In this document: one piece after another, positions 5,684 through 6,932 of the stretch
Numbering within the stretch: the stretch's first letter is position 1
Layout: each line of letters starts with the position of its first letter
Assembly: GCA_017560175.1 (NCBI GenBank)
Contig: JAFYOK010000158.1
Span: forward strand, 1-6,932
Direction: 5' to 3'
DNA length: 6,932 nt
Source of the DNA: Clostridia bacterium
GTDB lineage: Bacteria > Bacillota > Clostridia > Oscillospirales > Butyricicoccaceae
Translations under genes and position numbers: made by a program
The notes under the pieces: generated by a model
Databases searched by the model: none
What the model was told of the DNA's origin: nothing
The model's input: only the letters and a program-made list of their open reading frames with translations

Positions 5684-6514
5684 ATGAAAAAACTGCTGAA
5701 AACAGCGGCCAAGGCAGCGCTGGTCGGTGCAGGTCTGTATGCCTGGGCGCAGGCGCCACGCCGCAGCCATCCTGCCATGGACAAGCTGAAGAAATACCGC
5801 TATGCCCACCGCGGTCTCCACGATCTGACCATGGGCATTCCCGAAAATACCCTCCCGGCCTTTCAGCGTGCCGTTGACCACGGTTTTGGTGCTGAGCTGG
5901 ATGTCCATCTGACCCGTGATGGTCAGCTTGTCGTCATCCATGACAGCCAGTTGGAGCGCCTGTGTGACCGTGCCAAGGTGGTCGAGGATCTGACCTATGA
6001 AGAACTGGCAGCCATGCCCATTCTGGGTACCGAGCATTGCGCGCCTTTGCTGCAGGATGTTCTGAAAATCTTTGAGGGTAAGACACCCCTCATTGTCGAA
6101 CTCAAGACCTGGCAGGACAATGCCGATGCGTTGTCGGCAGCTGTCAATCTCATGCTCAAGACCTACGAGGGTGACTACTGCATCGAGTCTTTCGATCCCC
6201 GTGTCGTCCGCTGGTTCCGTAATTACAGCCCCGAAACAGTACGCGGTCAGCTGTCCTACGATTATGCACGCGGCGGCAGCAGCCGTACCCCTGTGGAGCA
6301 GTTTGCGCTGACCCACATGCTTTGCAACCACGCAGGCCGTCCCGACTTTGTAGCCTACAATTACGGCGACCGTCATACCCTGCCCGTGCAGGTGTCCTGC
6401 GGTGTACTGGGCGCACAGGAGGTCAGCTGGACTATCCGCACCATTGAAGATATGCACGCAGCTGAAGCGGCCGGTGCCATCGTCATTTTTGAAAACTTTA
6501 TTCCCGAAGCGTAG
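5684..6514 (+). CDS. Membrane-anchored glycerophosphodiester phosphodiesterase (GDPD family)
   Basis: This 276-residue protein hydrolyses glycerophosphodiesters, products of phospholipid or teichoic-acid turnover, to glycerol-3-phosphate and an alcohol (family knowledge). The GDPD active-site set is present: His42-Arg43-Gly44 (AHRG), PENTLPAF (53-60), Glu71 and Asp73 in AELDVH, and His86 in VVIHD. A later metal-site strand PLIVELK carries Glu139 and Lys141. The C-terminal WTIRT...GAIVIFENF completes the barrel as usual in the family. Residues ~4-24 (LLKTAAKAALVGAGLYAWAQA) form one hydrophobic helix after a short basic start, with no obvious cleavage site or lipobox. This suggests an N-terminal membrane anchor with the enzyme outside the cell. 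It has its own promoter and diverges from sigK. No U-rich terminator follows; the repeat hairpins downstream may serve. Substrate headgroup preference is not visible. Confidence 0.92.
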   Translation: MKKLLKTAAKAALVGAGLYAWAQAPRRSHPAMDKLKKYRYAHRGLHDLTMGIPENTLPAFQRAVDHGFGAELDVHLTRDGQLVVIHDSQLERLCDRAKVVEDLTYEELAAMPILGTEHCAPLLQDVLKIFEGKTPLIVELKTWQDNADALSAAVNLMLKTYEGDYCIESFDPRVVRWFRNYSPETVRGQLSYDYARGGSSRTPVEQFALTHMLCNHAGRPDFVAYNYGDRHTLPVQVSCGVLGAQEVSWTIRTIEDMHAAEAAGAIVIFENFIPEA

Positions 6515-6520
6515 TATTTG

Positions 6521-6548
6521 GTGAACAGTTGACAGTTGACGGTGGACG
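6521..6548 (+). repeat. Degenerate 7-base tandem repeat
   Basis: Four consecutive heptamers read GTGAACA, GTTGACA, GTTGACG and GTGGACG, with one or two differences between neighbours. They start seven bases after the phosphodiesterase stop codon and lie just upstream of the hairpin array. The function is unknown. It contains TTGACA/TTGACG words that look like -35 boxes, but no -10 box is correctly spaced. Confidence 0.6.
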
Positions 6549-6571
6549 GTTTATAAGCGATAACCGAGTCA

Positions 6572-6718
6572 AGAGGCTTCCCCCACGGGGAAGCTGTCAC
6601 CGAACGGTGACTGATGAGGGCGGCCGTTAGGCCGTATTCAATTTTCTCTAAGCCTGTGGTCAGCAGTCCCTCATCCGTCGCTCTGTCGAGCGCCACCTTC
6701 CCCCCAGGGGAAGGCTTA
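6572..6718. repeat. MITE/REP-like intergenic element with five hairpins
   Basis: The stretch holds five short hairpins in a row. They are GCTTCCCC/GGGGAAGC (6576-6594), GTCACC/GGTGAC (6596-6611), CGGCC/GGCCG (6621-6634), CGCTC/GAGCG (6679-6692) and CCTTCCCC/GGGGAAGG (6696-6714). A longer-range inverted pair GATGAGGG (6613-6620) / CCCTCATC (6668-6675) encloses the middle, and the outer ends (AGGCTTCCCC versus GGGGAAGGCTT) are imperfect inverted repeats. It encodes no convincing protein. Its style resembles repeats spread through Oscillospiraceae intergenic regions (recollection, not searched). It may be a non-autonomous mobile element, or RNA structure helping to end the upstream transcript; it has no U tract of its own. 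Confidence 0.7.
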
Positions 6719-6764
6719 AATCGCAATCCTATCACAATTCATATACATAAAAGGAGAAACTATC

Positions 6765-6932
6765 ATGGAAGTTCTGGCATATTCCTATCGCGGAGATTTT
6801 AAGGATCTGATCTATACCGGCCATGTCGCCGTAGTTGACCATACAGGCAAGCTGCTGTATTCGGCAGGCGACCCCGACAAGGTTGCATTCGCACGTTCCT
6901 CGGCCAAGCCTATGCAGGCTATGTGCGCCTTC
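6765..6932 (+). CDS. L-asparaginase II family protein, N-terminal part (runs off window)
   Basis: The first 56 residues are visible, from an ATG with AGGAG (6752-6756) eight bases upstream. The pattern Y-R-G...TGHVAVVD-x-x-GKLLYSAGDPD...ARSSAKPMQAM matches the N-terminus of the asparaginase II family (Pfam Asparaginase_II, PF06089, the thermolabile Rhizobium etli type). This family is distinct from the bacterial type I/II asparaginases. The RSSAKPMQ segment corresponds to the strongly conserved RS-x-x-KP-x-Q motif. The expected reaction is asparagine to aspartate plus ammonia. No signal peptide is seen, so it is likely cytosolic. The 36-base gap between the hairpin element and the ribosome binding site holds AT-rich sequence (CATATACAT) but no promoter I trust. 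The rest of the gene lies outside the window. Confidence 0.85.
   Translation, partial: MEVLAYSYRGDFKDLIYTGHVAVVDHTGKLLYSAGDPDKVAFARSSAKPMQAMCAF

Noticed and set aside
4832..6457. A 541-residue open frame on the minus strand running through sigK and on, antisense to the phosphodiesterase gene
   Set aside because: Only the C-terminal 231 residues are SigK. The upstream ~310 residues are the antisense of a clearly coding gene and have no family features, and a ribosome binding site sits directly before the SigK ATGs.
6572..6718. CRISPR array
   Set aside because: The repeats are hairpin arms of differing sequence, not identical direct repeats with regular unique spacers, and no cas genes are present.
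6614..6802. Small open frames across the hairpin repeat on both strands
   Set aside because: They lie inside a structured repeat, lack ribosome binding sites, and the plus-strand one overlaps the asparaginase start in another frame.

Overview
The window looks like chromosomal DNA of an anaerobic, probably gut-dwelling Firmicute of the Clostridia, most likely Oscillospiraceae/Ruminococcaceae (relatives of Faecalibacterium, Gemmiger or Subdoligranulum). The grounds are a sporulation sigma factor of the SigK type, clear AGGAGG-type ribosome binding sites, moderately GC-rich codon use, a metallopeptidase-like/VWA plus MoxR gene pair of a kind common in Clostridia, and a multi-hairpin intergenic repeat resembling those scattered through Oscillospiraceae genomes. 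Genus is not resolved; this is inference from gene types and style.

Layout, left to right: (1) 1-270, the 3' end of an unrecognised, AT-richer gene. (2) 397-789, a small pyridoxamine-phosphate-oxidase-like flavoprotein with its own sigma-A promoter (TTGCCA-17-TATACT) and an intrinsic terminator. (3) 902-4780, a tight three-gene operon behind an extended -10 promoter: a cytosolic leucine-rich-repeat protein, a metallopeptidase-like/VWA protein with a complete MIDAS, and a MoxR-type AAA+ ATPase with a long C-terminal extension. It ends in a strong hairpin terminator. (4) 4832-5527 on the minus strand, convergent with the operon: an intact, unsplit SigK-like sigma factor with a pro-sequence-like N-terminus. 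(5) 5684-6511 on the plus strand, divergent from sigK: a membrane-anchored glycerophosphodiester phosphodiesterase with its own promoter (TTCACA-17-TATGAT). (6) 6515-6764, a 250-base intergenic region with a degenerate 7-base tandem repeat and a MITE/REP-like array of five hairpins. (7) 6765 to the right edge, the N-terminus of an L-asparaginase II family protein.

The most interesting unit is the LRR - VWA - MoxR operon. MoxR ATPases usually act as remodelling chaperones with a VWA partner (as in RavA-ViaA). Here a non-secreted LRR protein is made from the same message just upstream, so it may be an adaptor, client or sensor for the ATPase/VWA pair. That role is inferred; nothing in the sequence proves it. 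The sigK gene is the other notable item: if functional, it implies mother-cell sporulation control in this lineage.
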